Positions 5,642 through 7,159 of a stretch of 7,159 nt of DNA are shown one piece after another. Each line of letters starts with the position of its first letter. The stretch's first letter is position 1. Source of the DNA: a bacterium (GTDB lineage Bacteria; Patescibacteriota; Minisyncoccia; Moranbacterales; UBA2206); assembly GCA_021789395.1 (NCBI GenBank), contig JAJYJP010000044.1, forward strand, positions 1-7,159, in the 5' to 3' direction. The notes below the pieces were generated by a model. The model saw only the letters and a program-made list of their open reading frames with translations, was not told the origin of the DNA and did no database searches. Made by a program: the position numbers and the translations under genes.

Positions 5642-6748
5642 ATGCTGAACATTTATTCTAGTAGAAAAATTAATATTTTCAACAAGATAAAGTCACATTC
5701 TTTTTCAAAGCACATCAGCTATCCTTTTATTCCTGTAATATGCTTTGAATCGAGCTGTAAATGTTACGTTGATAATCCGTATCTAAAAAGGATAGGTTAT
5801 AAAGCATATCCGGATTTTTTGTGTTGTTTAAATAAGTCATATGAAGGCTGGAGCGATTGGTCAAAAAAAGCATTGATAAGAGATGAAAAAATAGCTTCAT
5901 ACATAATTAAAGAAAGTCGAAATTTTATCGAAAGAAATGAAAAAATCGTATGTAAATTAGAAAGCAAAGGCCATGAATCATCCGAAAATGAAATTATTGA
6001 TTTACTTGATGAAATCGACTCATTGATGATCGGGCTCTACCACTTGTACATATTTTTTATAGACGAGTCTTTCGAGCTAGAAGATAAGAAAACAAATAAG
6101 ATTTTGCCTGAAATAAGAATTAAATTATCAGATTTTTCATCTAGATTATATGATCTTTGTTTTGTGATTATCGATTTGATTTCATCCAAATTTCCAAATA
6201 TACATAAAAAATCATTTTCATATGCAACTATAGGTGAGATAAAAGATTTATTGCGACACAGAATTGATCACAATTATTTTAAAAAGATAAAATCAAGGCC
6301 AATTCTTTTTATTACCGCAGAGAATAAACAATTTGTTTTTGTGAACAAAGATGCTCTTGAATTGAAAGAACATATTCGTAAACACGACCCTTCAAAAAAT
6401 GATGGTGCTGGCCTATTCCTTTTAGGATCGGTTGCTCAGAAGGGAAAAGTGAGTGGACGGGTAATAAAAATTACAGAGGCGTATTATGACAAAATAGCCA
6501 AGATTATTGGAAATAGAAAAAACTATATTTTGGTTATTCCCATGACTCGTCCGGAAATGGTTCCGGCAATAAAAAATTCGATCGGGATCATAACTGATGA
6601 AGGTGGAATTACATGTCATGCTGCCATTGTTTCACGAGAGTTGAAAAAGCCATGCATAGTGGGAACAAAAGTTGCAACAAGAAGATTGAAAAACGACGAT
6701 ATCGTTGAGATGGATGCAAATAAAGGTATAATTAAAATAATCAGATAA
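5642..6748 (+). CDS. PEP-utilising mobile (swivelling His) domain protein, paralogue 4
   Basis: A 368-residue protein. The mobile domain covers about 260-368: LGSVAQKGKVSGRVIK, an insert of a few residues around 281-292, then ILVIPMTRPEMVPAI, the signature TDEGGITCHAAIVSREL at 318-334 with His326 as predicted phosphocarrier, and IVEMDANKGIIKI. Thr324 sits at the regulatory position two before the His. Just upstream, YATIGEIKDLL (194-204) and an SRP near 218 match the lead-in helix of PEP synthase/rifampin phosphotransferase-like proteins. The first about 190 residues are unrecognised. They include five cysteines within 29 residues (34, 39, 41, 61, 62) and two strongly hydrophobic helices around 128-140 and 168-182 that look more like buried helices than membrane spans. 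The gene is markedly AT-rich (13 G+C of 60 at 6121-6180). It starts 15 bases after the ATP-grasp stop, without a clear Shine-Dalgarno sequence. Acceptor unknown. Confidence 0.88.
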   Translation: MLNIYSSRKINIFNKIKSHSFSKHISYPFIPVICFESSCKCYVDNPYLKRIGYKAYPDFLCCLNKSYEGWSDWSKKALIRDEKIASYIIKESRNFIERNEKIVCKLESKGHESSENEIIDLLDEIDSLMIGLYHLYIFFIDESFELEDKKTNKILPEIRIKLSDFSSRLYDLCFVIIDLISSKFPNIHKKSFSYATIGEIKDLLRHRIDHNYFKKIKSRPILFITAENKQFVFVNKDALELKEHIRKHDPSKNDGAGLFLLGSVAQKGKVSGRVIKITEAYYDKIAKIIGNRKNYILVIPMTRPEMVPAIKNSIGIITDEGGITCHAAIVSRELKKPCIVGTKVATRRLKNDDIVEMDANKGIIKIIR

Positions 6749-6777
6749 CTTGGTATAGAAAATTTTTATCTGAATAT
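6737..6777. repeat. Inverted repeat spanning the paralogue 4 stop codon
   Basis: TCAGATAA (6741-6748) and TTATCTGA (6766-6773) are perfect reverse complements around a 17-base loop. Three more outer pairs follow after one mismatch (ATA 6737-6739 with TAT 6775-6777). The left arm contains the TAA stop of paralogue 4. GGG rather than a T run follows it, so it is not a standard intrinsic terminator. It sits in the only sizeable gap of the cluster (6749-6811). It could stabilise or process the mRNA 3' end, or be an operator for the next gene. Confidence 0.5.
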
Positions 6778-6811
6778 GGGTCAATTCAAAGACATTATAA
6801 GAAAGTAAATT

Positions 6812-7159
6812 ATGAATAGTTACAACAATAAAAACAATGAGCAGATAATTGAATTGCAAAAATTATTGGCCCCACTTATACAGGATATGTATAAGAATGG
6901 AGAAATTTGTTTCAACTCAGTGCCTGCTGTAGCAAGTGAGGACGGAAATTTTTGGAAACCGGAAAATAATATGCCAGGGAAATTTTTGTATGCTTTTTTT
7001 GAAGAGCGGCCCGATTGGGTGGTTGAAATGAGCAAGAAAATTTCAGATGATTATCAAAAAGTCATAGAAAAATTTTTGGGCGAAAAGTTTGAAAAAGATC
7101 TTCTGGCTGAAGGCAAGGATTGGATTTTTGAAAAATTGGAATTGTGGATCCGGCCGATC
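6812..7159 (+). CDS. Unrecognised protein, C-terminus off the window
   Basis: The frame is open from ATG 6812 to the last base and gives 116 residues with no stop. A weak purine-rich leader (AAGAAAG, 6799-6805) precedes the ATG by 6 bases. I do not recognise the family. The protein is soluble-looking, rich in Lys, Glu and aromatic residues, with no signal peptide or membrane segment: PGKFLYAFFEERPDWVVEM near 55-73, a probable helix with KKISDDYQKVIEKFLGEKF near 75-93, and LELWIRPI at the edge. The FFEERPDW stretch followed by an amphipathic helix loosely recalls YFIKRPEKF and the helix after it in paralogue 2 (residues 72-95). It could therefore be the N-terminal part of a fifth swivelling-His protein. 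That similarity is short and could be chance, since the diagnostic His domain would lie beyond the window. It is separated from paralogue 4 by 63 bases with an inverted repeat, so it may have its own expression signals. Confidence 0.7.
   Translation, partial: MNSYNNKNNEQIIELQKLLAPLIQDMYKNGEICFNSVPAVASEDGNFWKPENNMPGKFLYAFFEERPDWVVEMSKKISDDYQKVIEKFLGEKFEKDLLAEGKDWIFEKLELWIRPI

Noticed and set aside
6749..6811. Promoter for the last gene (TTGGTA at 6750 with AATATG 17 bases later).
   Set aside because: The -10 candidate matches the consensus poorly, and AT-rich gaps give such matches by chance.
669..7035. Open frames on the minus strand (for example 2937-3317 and 4636-4899).
   Set aside because: All but the one at 6820-7035 lie largely within or across strongly supported + strand genes, and that one is antisense to the partial last gene. 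They encode low-complexity Phe/Ile/Ser-rich sequences without domains, as expected for the antisense of Lys/Glu-rich genes.

Overview
The window reads entirely on the + strand. It holds the end of a cell-surface glycosyltransferase gene followed by a tightly packed, operon-like cluster built around phosphoenolpyruvate-synthase (PEP synthase)-type phosphotransfer domains. The coding style (AT-rich, Lys/Asn/Ile-rich proteins, almost no intergenic DNA, few Shine-Dalgarno sites, standard stop codons) together with a WecG/TagA-type transferase fits a small-genome bacterium such as a Patescibacteria/CPR member. That placement is an inference from style, not from a marker gene.

Layout: (1) 2-616, a WecG/TagA/CpsF-family glycosyltransferase missing its N-terminus. 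(2) 623-1585 and 1591-2610, two proteins that each end in a PEP-utilising 'swivelling' phosphohistidine domain. (3) 2613-3548, a histidine-phosphatase-superfamily protein. (4) 3538-4689, a third swivelling-His protein. (5) 4691-5626, a free-standing ATP-grasp (PEP/pyruvate-binding, PPDK_N-type) domain that ends where this domain normally ends. (6) 5642-6748, a fourth swivelling-His protein. (7) 6812 to the window end, an unrecognised protein cut by the window edge. The gaps from the glycosyltransferase to the fourth swivel gene are 6, 5, 2, -11, 1 and 15 bases, so those genes are probably co-transcribed and translationally coupled. The last gap is 63 bases and carries an inverted repeat.

The notable feature is the architecture. 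In PEP synthase, and in rifampin phosphotransferase and its relatives, one polypeptide carries an ATP-grasp domain, a substrate-binding or central domain, and a mobile His domain that shuttles phosphate between them. Here the ATP-grasp half is one separate gene. The 'central region + mobile His' half exists as four divergent paralogues, each with an intact TDEGG-x-x-CHAA active-site signature. No PEP/pyruvate TIM-barrel domain is present in the window, so this is not simply a split PEP synthase. The working hypothesis is one ATP-dependent phosphodonor subunit serving several interchangeable acceptor subunits, with the phosphatase possibly removing phosphate from the His carriers or from a product. 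The substrates cannot be read from the sequence.
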